A stretch of DNA of 64,000 nt from Phaeodactylum tricornutum CCAP 1055/1 (GCF_000150955.2 NC_011678.1:639518-703517), one strand, 5' to 3'. Shown: positions 11,102-22,244, counted from the first letter of the stretch. Notes: generated from the sequence alone by a model not told the origin. Made by a program: numbers and translations.

Positions 11102-11759
11102 ACCCGATTGGAAGAGATGTTTATCCATCGAAACACATTGGAGTGGACATTTCGAAAGTAAAATAATTGAAGCTACACAAAACATTAGCATATTTACACA
11201 AGTGCTTCGTTCAGGTTTTGCGGTCATGTTAGCGGGAGATACATGGCTTGTATCGATCCAATGAGGGTTTATGGAATCGTTAAGGTAACCGAGAAAAATT
11301 CCTTTGGCAGCAGAAATGGGACCTTGAAAGTGCCAAGGAAAGAAAAAAACGGGCCCGTCCTTTACGTGGGATCCTAAACTTCGTCGTCGGAGAAGAATGG
11401 TGGTTTACATTTCCCCAGCTAGTACTGATTTACTATCACTGTCGAACCCAAACGACTCTCAGCCAGGTTGAACTGTTTGATACCCTTGCATAAAAGTGAC
11501 ACTTCTCTGGGTGAATAGTTATGCCTCCCCGGCTTCCAAAAACAAGTCTGCCAAGAGTAAGGGGAACAAACACATCAGGACGAGTGCTATCCCGTGTTCG
11601 CTCTGACCTATTGTACCAGATAAGGAGCCACATCTAAGCAATTACATCCTCTTTAACAGAGGGAAACTGCATCATTCAAAACTGTTCTTATTTCATGTAT
11701 TAGTTGGCACAGAGCAGACAAAATTGGGTGGCAGTGAATTGGCACGCTCTCCACTTAAT
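11102..11759. other. Convergent intergenic region
   Basis: About 660 bp between the ends of the second U-box gene and the K+ channel gene. Only short, unconvincing ORFs; nothing recognised. Confidence 0.4.
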
Positions 11760-14021
11760 TCACGTCGTTTCGAAAGTCTGAATATAGTCCAGCACGTGGC
11801 CAGCGTTGGCTCTTTTTGCCTCATCATAAACACTGTTTTGCCAACGATCTTTCAAAGTCAGGTCTGCGCCATGATCGACCAAGAGCTTTAGTGCGCCAAG
11901 ATTGCCTTCTGCTGCGGCAATGTGGGCGGCTGTTCGTTTGTCGTAGTCAGAAGCGTTGACTTGAATTCCAGCGCGCAATAGGCGGCCCAAAAAAATAATG
12001 TCGCCTTCAGAAACAGCTTGGCAAAGAATTGAAGCTGCCGTGCTATCCACCGTGCATAACTTTGCGTCGTGTTCCAACAGCAGGTTCATTGTATTCTCGT
12101 GCCCATTTTTTACTGCTTCGTACAAAGCTGATGAGCCGTGTACATCGACTACATTAGGATTGGCCTTGAACTCCAAAATTGTTTTAACAACGTCGGTGTT
12201 GCCTTTCATCGATCCCACCATCAGTGCCGTACGATCGTCGTAATCAGCATTGTTAGGGTCAAATCCTTGATCGCACATGAGCGTGATCGTGTCAGTATCC
12301 CCTCGAGAAGCGGCAAATAGGAGACGAGTAGTCTGGTCATCTTTTTGTTTGTCCATGTGCATCTTCACGAGATCTTTGATGGCTGTAAGAGATTCATGCT
12401 GGCGAGTTGCGTCCTCATAGCTCCAATTGATCGCGCCATACGACGGACTATCATCGTACACGGATCCTGCACGAAGGAGTGACAGATTCTTAGGGAGCTG
12501 GAGCTCAAGCTCGATTTGTTGAACTTTCTTGAGCAGATTATGCAAGATTTTGCCAACGCTCCCGGGGTGATCCTGGGCGAGAAGTTTGTAGGCCGATTGG
12601 GAAATGGTCAAAGTCTTGCAAACCGTCAAGCAACTAATAGATTCAACTTGTGGCGATTCAGTCAGAAATCCTATCTCCCCAATGAAGTCTCCTGACTCTA
12701 TTTGTCTTCTTTCTCTAGAAGTGGACGGTTCGGAATAATCAAAGTCGTCGTCTTCGTCGATTTTGATCGTCGCAATCTCGGCGAGCCCGCCAACCAACAA
12801 GAACATATCAGAAGAAATAGAGCCACGTTCAACGATCTCTTCACCCGGGCTAAAAATCTCGACACTGCAGGAGGCCAAGAAAGCGTCTACAAACTGTGGT
12901 CGTATGCCCTTCATCAGAGATGTTTTCGCTAGAGATGGTAAATATAGCTTTCGCAGGACCTTGCGACGAACGGCACTGGGGAAGTGCTTTAAAACTTGTT
13001 CGTCAGCGATCTCTCGATTGCTAAACTCCAGACGGAGCTGGGTTTTTAGCTTTTTCTGGAAGCTTTTGTCAAATTCATGCATCGCAGAGTACTGGTTCAG
13101 GACTTGTAACGAATCTCGGTAGTCACCGGTTTTTTCATCACCTTTCACGATCAGCAAGGTAATAGAACCGATAATCCAGGATTGAACGATGATATTCAGA
13201 AACATGAAGATCATTCCCCAAATCTGCTCACCCGCATTTGACGGGGAGAAGTCGCCGTACCCTACCGTCGTGAAAGTTACAACGGCCCAATACAGCGAAA
13301 CTACATAACGCTCAACACCATTCAAGCCAAACACCAGAGGACCCAACCAGGTCGTTTCGTCAAAATCCTTGAGTCGGGCCAATAAATACATACCACAAGC
13401 GGAAAAATGTGTGACCGTCAACGCCACAGAAAAGTCTCGCGTGAGGGTGAACCACATAAGAGAAACGTGCGCATTGTATTGCAAAATGTCCGAAAGTGGC
13501 ATCACACGGTGAAGTCGTACAAGTTTCAGTAATCGAAAAAGCGATAGCAGCAGAGCCGTGTTGGTGCTTTCGCCAAGCTCGCCAGCAATCGAAAGTGCCA
13601 CCGTTTCAAATGGAAACACTCCGATAAAGTCGATCCAAAACATGCGACGGCAGTAACTTGTCAAAATCTTGCTTCTTTCAATCACAAGTTCCTCGTTGTC
13701 ATAAAAGGCCAAATTGAAGTTCACAACGATGTCCAGGGCAAAGACAATCATCAGAATGTATTCGAGCGAGGCGGCGCCGTCGTTGAATTTTCCTGCCTCC
13801 TTTTGGAAAGCAATCATGTAGGGTTCAAAGAAGACGGTGAAAATGGCTAAGACTACAGTCGTGCCCCACCAAACGCTATAGGCAGTCATCCAAGGAAAAA
13901 TGAGGCCGGTAATTTCGGCCTCCTGGACAAGGCGCCGGGAGGAGCCGGTCGACTTTTCTCCGCGAACGCCATTCGGTCTCGTGCTCAGGACTTTGCGGAC
14001 ACTCGAACGATCCAGTGGCAT
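11760..14021 (-). CDS. Voltage-gated K+ channel with cyclic-nucleotide-binding and ankyrin domains (plant AKT/SKOR type)
   Basis: 753 aa, starting at the ATG at 14019-14021. Six transmembrane segments S1-S6 fill about residues 45-300, with a charged S4 (LFRLLKLVRLHRV) and a pore loop carrying the K+ selectivity filter TTVGYGD. A C-linker is followed by a cyclic-nucleotide-binding fold (about 385-510; FSPGEEIVERG, SGDFIGEIGFLTES). The C-terminus (about 565-750) has five to six ankyrin repeats, for example DDRTALMVGSMKGNTDVV and DKRTAAHIAAAEGNLGALKLL. This order is that of plant Shaker-like AKT and SKOR channels. Whether it rectifies inward or outward cannot be decided from the sequence. Confidence 0.9.
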   Translation of the reverse strand: MPLDRSSVRKVLSTRPNGVRGEKSTGSSRRLVQEAEITGLIFPWMTAYSVWWGTTVVLAIFTVFFEPYMIAFQKEAGKFNDGAASLEYILMIVFALDIVVNFNLAFYDNEELVIERSKILTSYCRRMFWIDFIGVFPFETVALSIAGELGESTNTALLLSLFRLLKLVRLHRVMPLSDILQYNAHVSLMWFTLTRDFSVALTVTHFSACGMYLLARLKDFDETTWLGPLVFGLNGVERYVVSLYWAVVTFTTVGYGDFSPSNAGEQIWGMIFMFLNIIVQSWIIGSITLLIVKGDEKTGDYRDSLQVLNQYSAMHEFDKSFQKKLKTQLRLEFSNREIADEQVLKHFPSAVRRKVLRKLYLPSLAKTSLMKGIRPQFVDAFLASCSVEIFSPGEEIVERGSISSDMFLLVGGLAEIATIKIDEDDDFDYSEPSTSRERRQIESGDFIGEIGFLTESPQVESISCLTVCKTLTISQSAYKLLAQDHPGSVGKILHNLLKKVQQIELELQLPKNLSLLRAGSVYDDSPSYGAINWSYEDATRQHESLTAIKDLVKMHMDKQKDDQTTRLLFAASRGDTDTITLMCDQGFDPNNADYDDRTALMVGSMKGNTDVVKTILEFKANPNVVDVHGSSALYEAVKNGHENTMNLLLEHDAKLCTVDSTAASILCQAVSEGDIIFLGRLLRAGIQVNASDYDKRTAAHIAAAEGNLGALKLLVDHGADLTLKDRWQNSVYDEAKRANAGHVLDYIQTFETT

Positions 14022-14597
14022 AGTCAACTCAGCGTACTCTTGTTGTTTAGCAACACTTTTCTTAGCCTCAAGTGGAAACCTTTGATGTTATTTACGATGC
14101 CTGATCGTTTCGTACAATTCTTCAGCATCTCCATCCAAAATTACCTTACTGTTAGCGTCCAATAATTTTCGTCGAATCCTCCCTTATTTTTCACCGAACT
14201 TGTATCCACACGGTTCATAGGACCATCATGAAGTTTGCTTGTCTTCCGTAATTTTACTGCGAATTTGTCGAACGAACAACTTTCGAAACGTCATCTTCTG
14301 TTCTAAAAAAAAACCTTTCACCGTTTTCGGGGCTTCTTCTTCATCTTTCATAATTATACTCCGCTGAATGTCAGAAAGTCCGTTGTGGCGACAAAAAATA
14401 CCAGAATTAACACCCCACTTGTCCGACATTCCAGTGTTTACTGACCAAACAACATATACTGTAAACATATTTACAGTTAACACATTAGAACGAATGCTAG
14501 CTGCAAAAGACTTGTTCTTATCGCTACCATCGCCCTCTCAGAGTACATTGTCAACAACTGATCATTGCTATTGCTCTACTAATGTAAACGTCGAGAG
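14022..14597. other. Intergenic region upstream of the K+ channel gene
   Basis: AT-rich and without a credible gene on either strand. It should hold the K+ channel promoter and the 3' end of the decayed peptidase. No copy of the TTGACWGTGA word was seen here. Confidence 0.4.
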
Positions 14598-15736
14598 CTA
14601 TTCTATTTCAACGCGCTCGCCAATTTTGATCCCTTTGAAGTCACCTTCTTGTTGCAGTTCGAATCCAAACGTTTGACAGAAAAAGGAATATTCAGAGAGT
14701 AGTGCGTGAGATATGTGATTCGACTGCCGAAACCCATGCTGTTCTCCTTTGTACAGAATCAAAGTTGAAGGCAGACCCTTTTTCCGATGTGCCGCGTACA
14801 TGGTCTCAGCCTGGCTGGGTGGAACAACCTTGTCTTCGTCACCTTGCAAAAGGATTGCGGGGCAAGTCAGTTGGTCTAGGTGTAAAATGGGACAACGAGC
14901 GTCGAACATTTCCTTGGCTTCGGGGTAAGGTCCAATCAACCCTTCCAAGTAGCGGCTTTCGAACTTGTGCGTTTCGTCAGCCAATAGAGACAGGTCGCCA
15001 ATGCCGTACAAGGAAGCTCCAGCTCGAAACGTGTTGGTAAACGTTAATGCTGCCAATGTGGTGTATCCGCCGGCACTGCGTCCATCAATACAGATCCAGT
15101 TCGCATTGGCCTTTTTCTGCAGGACGCAATACAAAGCTGCGTGTTTAACGTCGTCCACATCTAGAAGACCCCAGTTTCCCAATAGAGACTGCCGATAGGC
15201 CTTGCCGTAACCTGTACTCCCACCGTAGTCAACATCCAACACGGCAAAGCCGCGACTCGTCCAAAACTGCACATCGAGTCGAAACGTTGTGGACGTTCGC
15301 GCGGTTGGTCCGCCGTGAGCTTTGACGAGTAGAGGCGGGGCGAACTCTGGATCGGCTTGGAGTGCCGAATGCAAATTGGTAGGTGGGTAGTCGTATGCGT
15401 AGCGAAACCCTACACCAATATCTGACGACGGCGCCTGAATGGCACCTCCACCATATTCGTGTACCGCGGACCGTACGTTGGCCGTTTCCGGTGTTGGCCC
15501 GTTCGTGTTGCCCGTGTGTGGGTCCCCACGTCCGACCTCCGTTCTGCGGGTCCGTACAACCGTAGAAGACGGTACGTGCAGGGTCCGTGGTGGCAGCGGG
15601 TTGCTTGTGGCAACGCGGCGCGCAACTCGGTCAAGGTCACGCCAGAGCTAGCGACCGTGGCCGTCGTAATCGGAGAGTCCACTCGCGTCAAACGCCGTGT
15701 CGACGGGGACTGCGGGGACGCCAGACACGGAGTCAT
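14598..15736 (-). pseudogene. Decayed S9 prolyl-oligopeptidase-family peptidase (DPP/acylaminoacyl-peptidase-like)
   Basis: The catalytic domain is well kept: AHGGPT, DVDYGGSTGYG, nucleophile GRSAGG, acid GDEDKVVPP and base GEQHGFR. Its frame is open from about 15650 and contains VHEYGGGAI (15438-15464), normally an N-terminal propeller motif. Only some 25 codons separate that motif from the linker before the catalytic domain, where relatives have about 300 residues of beta-propeller. Further N-terminal family-like segments (DSPITTATVASSGVTLTEL; VFYGCTDPQNGGRTWG) lie in the other two frames between about 15500 and 15690. So most of the propeller is missing and the reading frame changes at least twice. 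An unusual intron arrangement is the alternative, but it would not restore the propeller. Confidence 0.65.
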
Positions 15737-16427
15737 TCTGTTTCACGTTTTCTCACACTTTTTTGTTTCTTTCATTGCTCGAACATTGTGTGACGCCAGA
15801 TCGTATGGTGCGACGGCAGCAAGAGTCTCAACACTGCGACGACTGACGACTAGAGGTGTAGATTGCGACGAGCGGTGTCTGTCTTCCATCTATCATCGTT
15901 CCGTCCGGATGTTCGAATGTCAACAATTGTGCTTAGAATACCGGTGAATCGGGGATACACGGGATGGACATGATTCACTGTCACTTCAGACTGTCTCTCG
16001 ACATAACCGGCCTGCCATTTGCATCTATTTTTATCTACGGACAGGGGAAACTCGTGTCTTGTCGTCCAAAGGTCTCACACGGGACTCCTGGGAATGCAGA
16101 GAGACGGCCGAACGATATATCCAAGCTCACTCTGGCGCACGCGTTCTTTGTGGGAAAAGGCGAACTCGTTACCCAACGCTGCCATGTGGGTTCCCGACGG
16201 TGCGAGTAGGTACCGGTAGACGAGTAAGGGGTCGCTCGACTGGCCCTATCGAGCAGCGTCTCACTGGACTCACCCGAGTGCCCTATTTTGGGAATACCGA
16301 CGCTTGTTCCGTTGTCGGGACCAATTTTGTCAGTCCGTCGGCGCATACCACACCGTGTCGAGCTCTGGCACGTTCCATCCCGGGGGAACCAACAACCCGA
16401 CCAGTGAACTTTTAACTCTAACCAAGA
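15737..16427. promoter_or_regulatory. Intergenic region between the decayed peptidase and the TraB-like gene
   Basis: No gene is recognised. TTCACTGTCA, the reverse complement of TGACAGTGAA, lies at 15974-15983, about 450 bp upstream of the TraB-like ATG. Several short overlapping ORFs look fortuitous. Confidence 0.35.
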
Positions 16428-17774
16428 ATGGTGCGAAGAACAACGAGATCGGCGGCCAGTTTCGTCCTGGTGATGGTTGCCATAGGTACTACCGTATGTC
16501 CTCCAGCGAGCTCCTTCGTCCTTCGGCCGTGTCGAGTGTTGTTTCCGGCGAACGCGCCTGTACGCACCACTCGCGCACCCACAACGCTCCCCGCCCTACT
16601 CTCACGTCCAGGCTTGACGGACCGCCACGGCGGCACCGCACCAGCCAAAAGCTCCGTTACCGTAATTGACCCGGTTACCGACTGTGAAGTTGTCCTCCTG
16701 GGTTGCTTTCACGGGGCTCCGTCGTCCAGTGCGGATGTGGAGGCGTGCTTGGTGGACACCGATGCGCACCACCAACCCAATCCGACGGACGTGATAGTCC
16801 TCGAGCTCTGCGCCACGCGCTTTACGGATCTACGACGAAATGTCCTGGCTGTGGACGAAAAGAACAATGCCGTTCCCACCGATTCGGCGTCTTGGTGGAC
16901 TTGGTTCGTGGGTATGGTCCGTCAAACGGGAAAGACCAGGGGTTGGTCGACCGGACTGGCAGCCGCCATTCTAGGTGTCGTGAGCGGTATGCAAACCGCC
17001 CTCTCGGGTTTAGAACCCGGTTTAGAATTCGCTACAGCGTTCCGGATTGCGGCCAAGCGCGAGGTCGATATCGTATTGGCGGATCAACCCGTCGAAGAAA
17101 CCTTGACTCGCATTGGAAATTTGCCTCGAGGGAGTCTGGAATTGTGGAAAGACTGGTGGCACAACGGATGGGAGAATTCCTTCGGTCCGGAAGCCAGCTC
17201 GTTGGTCACTGCCTTGGCGGGCGACACTTCCAACGCGGTGCCGCAAGTCACCCTCTGGGGATTTTTGACACGCAGCGAAGCAGCCTTACGAGATCTAGCG
17301 CGATTGATTATTCCTCCGTTCGTCGTGCTGCAGTCAATGGTACTCGTCATTGATCAAGCCGCTGAGTCACTGTTCCCGGGAAACTTGGAATTGACGACCG
17401 TACCGGAAACGGACAGTCTAGCGACAGTGCTAGTCGTGATCTCGGCCAACGTGATCAGTCTTGCCCTAGGGTACGTGGCGGTCGCTTTGCCTGCCGCCAA
17501 GGTCATCTTGCGGGAACGAGACGACACGTTGACGGTCGGTATTCGGGAAGCCTGTCGTGTGGCCCAGGCATCCGCTGCCGCAGAGAACCGACGTGGTCGT
17601 GTAGTGGCGGTGTTGGGACTCCTCCACGTGAACGGTGTCGCTCAGCGCCTTTCCAAAAAGTACGCCACGGTGGAACACCAGAGTATTGATAACCTGTCCG
17701 GTCAAGTCCCGACGACGCCCCTGGTGGAAAACGAGATTTCTGCTACTGGAAGGCAGCGAACGCGAGATAGGTAG
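16428..17774 (+). CDS. TraB/PrgY-family membrane protein, plastid-targeted
   Basis: 448 aa. The N-terminus is a signal peptide ending PASS|FVLRP, with Phe at +1, followed by a Ser/Thr/Arg/Pro-rich stretch: the bipartite leader of diatom plastid proteins. The TraB core begins with VVLLGCFHGAPSSSADVEACL, then DVIVLELCATRFTDL with its conserved E and R, EFATAFRIAAKREVDIVLAD, and PVEETLTRI. Two hydrophobic helices near residues 330-395 suggest a membrane anchor. TraB proteins resemble bacterial PrgY, which limits a peptide pheromone; plant relatives act in organelle membranes. The biochemical role is unknown. Confidence 0.75.
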   Translation: MVRRTTRSAASFVLVMVAIGTTVCPPASSFVLRPCRVLFPANAPVRTTRAPTTLPALLSRPGLTDRHGGTAPAKSSVTVIDPVTDCEVVLLGCFHGAPSSSADVEACLVDTDAHHQPNPTDVIVLELCATRFTDLRRNVLAVDEKNNAVPTDSASWWTWFVGMVRQTGKTRGWSTGLAAAILGVVSGMQTALSGLEPGLEFATAFRIAAKREVDIVLADQPVEETLTRIGNLPRGSLELWKDWWHNGWENSFGPEASSLVTALAGDTSNAVPQVTLWGFLTRSEAALRDLARLIIPPFVVLQSMVLVIDQAAESLFPGNLELTTVPETDSLATVLVVISANVISLALGYVAVALPAAKVILRERDDTLTVGIREACRVAQASAAAENRRGRVVAVLGLLHVNGVAQRLSKKYATVEHQSIDNLSGQVPTTPLVENEISATGRQRTRDR

Positions 17775-17946
17775 AGAAGCCGCAAACTGTGCTTTGTAGC
17801 TCTTCCACGCCTCGGGACCACAATGGTGAAACTACAGAAATGACATAATATTAATGTACCGAAGTGTTCTTTCTACAGGCGTTTGTGAAAATCTCTATCG
17901 ACCGTCAACTGCAGAGATTTACGAATTGACATGGTTCATGTTTGCC

Positions 17947-18300
17947 TCAAAATTCCGTTGCCGCGCCGGCCATGGTGAGAGTATCGAGGGCAATGGCATT
18001 CTGGATTTGCAGCATATACAAGTCGCTACGGACGCTTTCGAGCTCGGCCGTCCACCGAGATGCCAGCGCAAGGACTTTTCTGTACGGATCGGTACAATCG
18101 TAGCTACTGGTCTCGTCATTGTCACCACCACGAGTAGGTACCGTAAGTTGGTGCGTGCTCGTACTCGCGGTAGAGAATTGGTCGGCGGCATTGCTGGTGA
18201 TCGCATTCTCACAATTCGTTGTAGCGATGGGCGAAATACCGGAACGTAAGTTCTCGCACGGGTTCAGGCAGTCGTCGTTCTTGGGAATCGGAGAAGACAT
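17947..18300 (-). CDS. Small hypothetical protein
   Basis: 117 aa from the ATG at 18298-18300. The N-terminal half is polar with scattered Cys (DDCLNPCENL; TTNCENA; SSYDCTDPY). The C-terminal half is a predicted amphipathic helix (RKVLALASRWTAELESVRSDLYMLQIQNA). The composition and helix look like a real protein, but no family is recognised. It might be a small organellar assembly or helical-pair protein; that is only a guess. The frame is open further upstream, to a Met at 18342. Confidence 0.45.
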   Translation of the reverse strand: MSSPIPKNDDCLNPCENLRSGISPIATTNCENAITSNAADQFSTASTSTHQLTVPTRGGDNDETSSYDCTDPYRKVLALASRWTAELESVRSDLYMLQIQNAIALDTLTMAGAATEF

Positions 18301-18710
18301 GTTGAAAAGGAAGCGGTTTCGGTTTATTGTGAATGTAAGCAAAAAAAAACTGGGCCCAGCAATGCCAAAGGACGTTCATATCGTTGAGGTTTGTGCGTTT
18401 TGACTCCTCTATTTCCGGGTTTTCTCGTTTCGGTCGCACAGGTTGTACGACTTACTATCACTTCCGTTTCGGCGCGAAATTTTCTTTCCCGTCAGGTCCC
18501 GTTTTTACTAACAATACGGCATGTGCTTCTTGCGTTCGCTAACTGTTAGTATCTCTTCAACTCGAGCCTTTGTGCGGTTGCTACTCTGGCTGACATAAGC
18601 ATTGTAAAACAACAAATAAAAGATGATAAATAGGCAACACTGTGGAGTCGAGAAGAATAGAGCCTTTTTAAAATTAAACTGCTTTCCACTAATTGTGAGT
18701 GTGAAACATT
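18301..18710. other. Intergenic region
   Basis: About 410 bp between the small hypothetical gene and the 3' end of the DCP2 gene. Nothing recognised. Confidence 0.4.
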
Positions 18711-20411
18711 CTATTTTGATACACTGGCCAACGCGTTGGCCATGATTGCGTCGGCGTCAAGCTTGAACGTTCCAAAATGTTTGGAAGGTCCTGGTTTGGG
18801 TAGATTCGCAACCCATTCGCGAATAAACTCCATATCGGCTTCGTACTGCGCCCGCATAGTGACTCGCCGATCAGTTGTTTTGGTTTCATTACTGCGAGCG
18901 GTTACTTCCGCGTCCGTTAGGAATGCCACATCGACATCGTTCCCGGTTGTCAACAAGCTTTTGGGTGGATCCTTCGTTTGCTGTAAAAGTGCCAGCAAGG
19001 CGTCGGCGTCGTCCTTGAGAGCTCTGGGTGGCGGTGCTCCTTTGGCGTCTTCCACTGTTTCTCCCCACGGTGTAGCACCGTCATCCGAGAAAAAGGGCAG
19101 CAACTCATCTTTCCCCGTATCATTATTACTGCCACGAAACAAAGGTTGCAATTTTGAAGTTGCCGGCGGCGGGGCCAGAGTCGAATCATTGGTATTGAGG
19201 AAAGACCCACCGACGACGTGAAAGGCGTGCGGGTCCTGGCCTTGAAATCCTTGTTCAAACAAATGAGGGTTCCCGTCGTACGTGATTTTTCGCCCCAAGA
19301 GACGTTCGTTAACGGCGAACATATCGTCTTCCGACCATCTGGATACTTCTCCGGGCGCAGCTAGTCCACTGGTGACCAGGCCGTCGCCATCCCGCACTTT
19401 ACCGCGAGAATCGCGACCTCTGGAGTTGTTGCCGGAACGCTTGGGTGTACCCTTTTTACGAGCATTCGATCGGCCCGTCGACTTGTCGCGCGAAGACTTT
19501 GTGCGTTGAGCAATCCATCGTCTCAGTTGGGACAAAAAGGGAAATACCGCATACGAAGATTTCGGTATCTTATCCACGCGGTACCAGGCTACCTTGGCGA
19601 CCTCCTTACGTGCCACGGGCAGGAACGGAAAGTCTTCCGGAACACCGTGACAGACATAGCAGGTTCGGCGTTTACCATTGTCTTCTTGAAAAATCAGAGC
19701 GTCCTGTTCCTGCAAAGATTTCCAGGTAATCTTCGCAGGATCCGTCGCTTTCCAGGAAGCGGTTTGTCCAAACACACAGTTGGGATCGAACCCTGTCTCT
19801 TCGTAGGTTTCACGGGCTGCGGCGGTCAATCCATCTTCGCCCTGGTTGATCTTTCCAGCTGGAAAGGTGAACGTCTTTCCATTCCATACTAAATTGAAAG
19901 AAGCAAACGGCAGTCAGAAATCAGGCAGAAAAGCGACCAAAAGAGAGAAAACTCGTACCGGGGACGCATGAGATCCCGCCCAACACTAACCTTGACACAA
20001 AATAACTTTAGTGTAATCCACTGACAAGAGAATGCATCCGTAGTTAGATATTCCGCGCTTGTACTGCGAAAACTCCGCCCACATGGATCCGAATTTGTGG
20101 GACTCCGGTAGCATTTCCGAATAGGCGAACATTTTCTGGGCAAAGGGTTTGAAACTGGAAAACCGAGGCAAAACTTTCTCTGGATGAGGATCACAGATCC
20201 AATCTTCGTAGAACCACCATGCTTGTTCCAGTTGGAAGAAAAGTCGGTCGGCTGTTTCGAGTTCCGAGGGCGGCAAATTCAGAATAAAGCGGGTGTGCAC
20301 ATCTTCGAGCGCTTCTTGATAGTCTGCGGAAGCGTAGGGATCGCCCCCGCCGGAGTCCGATTTTTCCGAAACGTCCGAGTCCTTCCGCTGTGGTTGCTTC
20401 TGTGATGCCAT
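18711..20411 (-). CDS. DCP2: mRNA-decapping enzyme 2 (Nudix hydrolase), two exons
   Basis: Exon 1 is 19991-20411 and exon 2 is 18711-19888, with a 102 bp GT-AG intron (19889-19990). Spliced length is 532 aa. Exon 1 encodes the helical Box A domain (VHTRFILNLPPSELETADRL, FQLEQAWWFYEDW, DPHPEKVLPRFSSFKPFAQKM). The Nudix fold spans the junction: WNGKTFTFPAGKINQGED, then the Nudix helix RETYEETGF, whose Glu residues bind metal. Box B follows (EVAKVAWYRVDKIPKS). The tail of about 300 residues is basic, then Ser/Pro-rich, with short aromatic stretches of the kind that recruit decapping partners. The enzyme removes the 5' cap of mRNA in the cytoplasm. Confidence 0.92.
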
Positions 20412-20785
20412 GCTCGGGGAAGGATTGTTGCAACGAAGACAACGAATAACAAATAGTCCGTCGTAGTTGTTCTTGCGGTGGTACTGTCGTTTGGGACCCA
20501 GAAAACGTTCTTGTCACAAACCCAGATGTCCGACCTTCACAGTCGTTTGCGACACTGTCATTCTAATGAAAGTCGGTCTAATATGCAAGAAAGGTTATCC
20601 TTGATTCTGTCTGTCGTATCGACAAAGCCTGAGATTTCCGGGTTTAAATCTTTCTAGGTGCGGTACGTACGTTAACAGGCGCAACACCGATGAGAAACAA
20701 TGGCACACTCGTTGACTGTGAGATCGTGTACTGCTTGTGAGAAACGGCACCGACCAAGAAATCGGCATCCTTCGTGTCCAACACC
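20412..20785. promoter_or_regulatory. Divergent DCP2/PheRS promoter region with a TTGACTGTGAG motif
   Basis: This 374 bp region lies between two divergent housekeeping genes. TTGACTGTGAG lies at 20712-20722, about 65 bp upstream of the PheRS ATG and on its strand. A weaker CACTGTCATT occurs near 20553. No gene is present. Confidence 0.45.
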
Positions 20786-22003
20786 ATGAAGATTCCATGG
20801 CACCGCGCTTTGGTGACTCGGACAACGACTCGTCAGTCTGGGACCGGTTACGGGGCTGGAGCGTTTCGGAGAAAGAGCGTGTCGTCGTCGGCTGCCGCCG
20901 GCTCGGCTCGGGCGGAACTCGCTCGGTACGATTTGTCCCACGCCGATTGCAACGTCACGACCAACATTGCCAGTCGCATCGGCAAACACTTGCATAGACG
21001 GCCCCTACATCCGCTGTATAATATCCAGCAACGCATACAGAATTACTGGGGCAACGGGTTTCAAGTTTACGATGATTTGTCGCCGATTGTGTCGACCGCA
21101 AATAACTTTGATCGATTACGGATTCCTTCCGATCACGTGAGTCGCAGCGCCTCTGACACCTACTATCTCGATCGGCAAACTGTTTTGAGAACACATACGT
21201 CGGCACATCAAGTAGATTTGTTGAGAGCTGGTGCAAATCAATTTCTGGTGACCGGTGACGTCTATCGACGAGATGAGATTGATCGATCACACTATCCCGT
21301 CTTTCACCAGACCGAAGGTGTCAAAATGTTTGCAAACGAAGTTCTCAGCGGAATGTCGGAAACGGAACGCATCGATTGGATTGAGCGAGATTTGAAACAA
21401 GGCTTGGAAGGGCTTGCGGCGCATCTTTTTGGACCCACCGAAATGCGCTGGGTCGACGCTTACTTCCCTTTTACCCATCCATCCTATGAGCTCGAAATTT
21501 TATTCCAGGACGAGTGGTTAGAGGTGTTGGGATGCGGTGTCATTCACCCTGACATTGTGACGAATGCTGGACGAGTTGGCGAGCAAGGATGGGCATTCGG
21601 ACTGGGTCTGGAGCGTTTGGCCATGGTGCTCTACGGGATACCAGACATTAGACTGTTTTGGACCGAGGATGCACGATTTCACGAGCAATTTGCGTCCGGG
21701 GAAATTGTAACCTTTCAGCCATACTCCAAGTTTCCTGCATGTTACAAAGATATGAGTTTCTGGATACAACCCGACTTTCACGTGAATGATTTAAATGAAC
21801 TGGTCCGAGATGTGGCTGGTGATTTGGTGGAACAAGTTGAGCTTATTGACAATTTTACCAATCCGAAATCTATGAAAACTTCACATTGCTACCGGATTTC
21901 GTATCGCTCCATGGATCGTTCTTTGACCAACGAAGAGATCGATAAGCTGCAAGAAAAAGTACGAAATTTGACCGAGAAGCAACTTCACGTAGTGTTGCGA
22001 TAA
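20786..22003 (+). CDS. Phenylalanyl-tRNA synthetase, organellar single-chain type
   Basis: 405 aa from the ATG at 20786; a basic Ser/Arg/Thr-rich leader of about 45 residues looks like an organelle transit peptide. The class II core shows HPLYNIQQRIQNYW, TVLRTHTSAHQVDLLR (motif 2 region), FLVTGDVYRRDEIDRSHYPVFHQTEGV, LEVLGCGVIHPDIV and the motif 3 stretch GWAFGLGLERLAMVLYGIPDIRLFW. The C-terminal about 95 residues (YSKFPACYKDMSFWI ... TSHCYRISYRSMDRSLTNEEI) form the ferredoxin-like anticodon-binding domain. This monomeric build is that of mitochondrial FARS2 and plant dual-targeted enzymes, so it may serve both organelles. Confidence 0.93.
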   Translation: MKIPWHRALVTRTTTRQSGTGYGAGAFRRKSVSSSAAAGSARAELARYDLSHADCNVTTNIASRIGKHLHRRPLHPLYNIQQRIQNYWGNGFQVYDDLSPIVSTANNFDRLRIPSDHVSRSASDTYYLDRQTVLRTHTSAHQVDLLRAGANQFLVTGDVYRRDEIDRSHYPVFHQTEGVKMFANEVLSGMSETERIDWIERDLKQGLEGLAAHLFGPTEMRWVDAYFPFTHPSYELEILFQDEWLEVLGCGVIHPDIVTNAGRVGEQGWAFGLGLERLAMVLYGIPDIRLFWTEDARFHEQFASGEIVTFQPYSKFPACYKDMSFWIQPDFHVNDLNELVRDVAGDLVEQVELIDNFTNPKSMKTSHCYRISYRSMDRSLTNEEIDKLQEKVRNLTEKQLHVVLR

Positions 22004-22244
22004 ACGTTCCTTTCCCGTCAAATAATCATTCTTGCTCGCATCTTTCTTCAAAAATTACCCGTAAAGAAAATCCGCGAAAATAGATGTTGCGTGCTTCCAG
22101 TAAACCAATGCCAGTCAGCCTTCTTTTGAGCTCAATTGCACGTCCACTTCCCAATGAAGAGGAGGTTGAAAGGCAAAAGACGAAATATTATCTCAAACAA
22201 AGCAGATACAGGTTGCTAGAAGGCGTAACAGTATATTCGGGTTT

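Noticed and set aside
15410-15736. 108-codon minus-strand ORF as an independent gene
   Set aside because: Its N-terminal part resembles the start of S9 peptidases and it overlaps the same decayed gene, so it is treated as part of that pseudogene.
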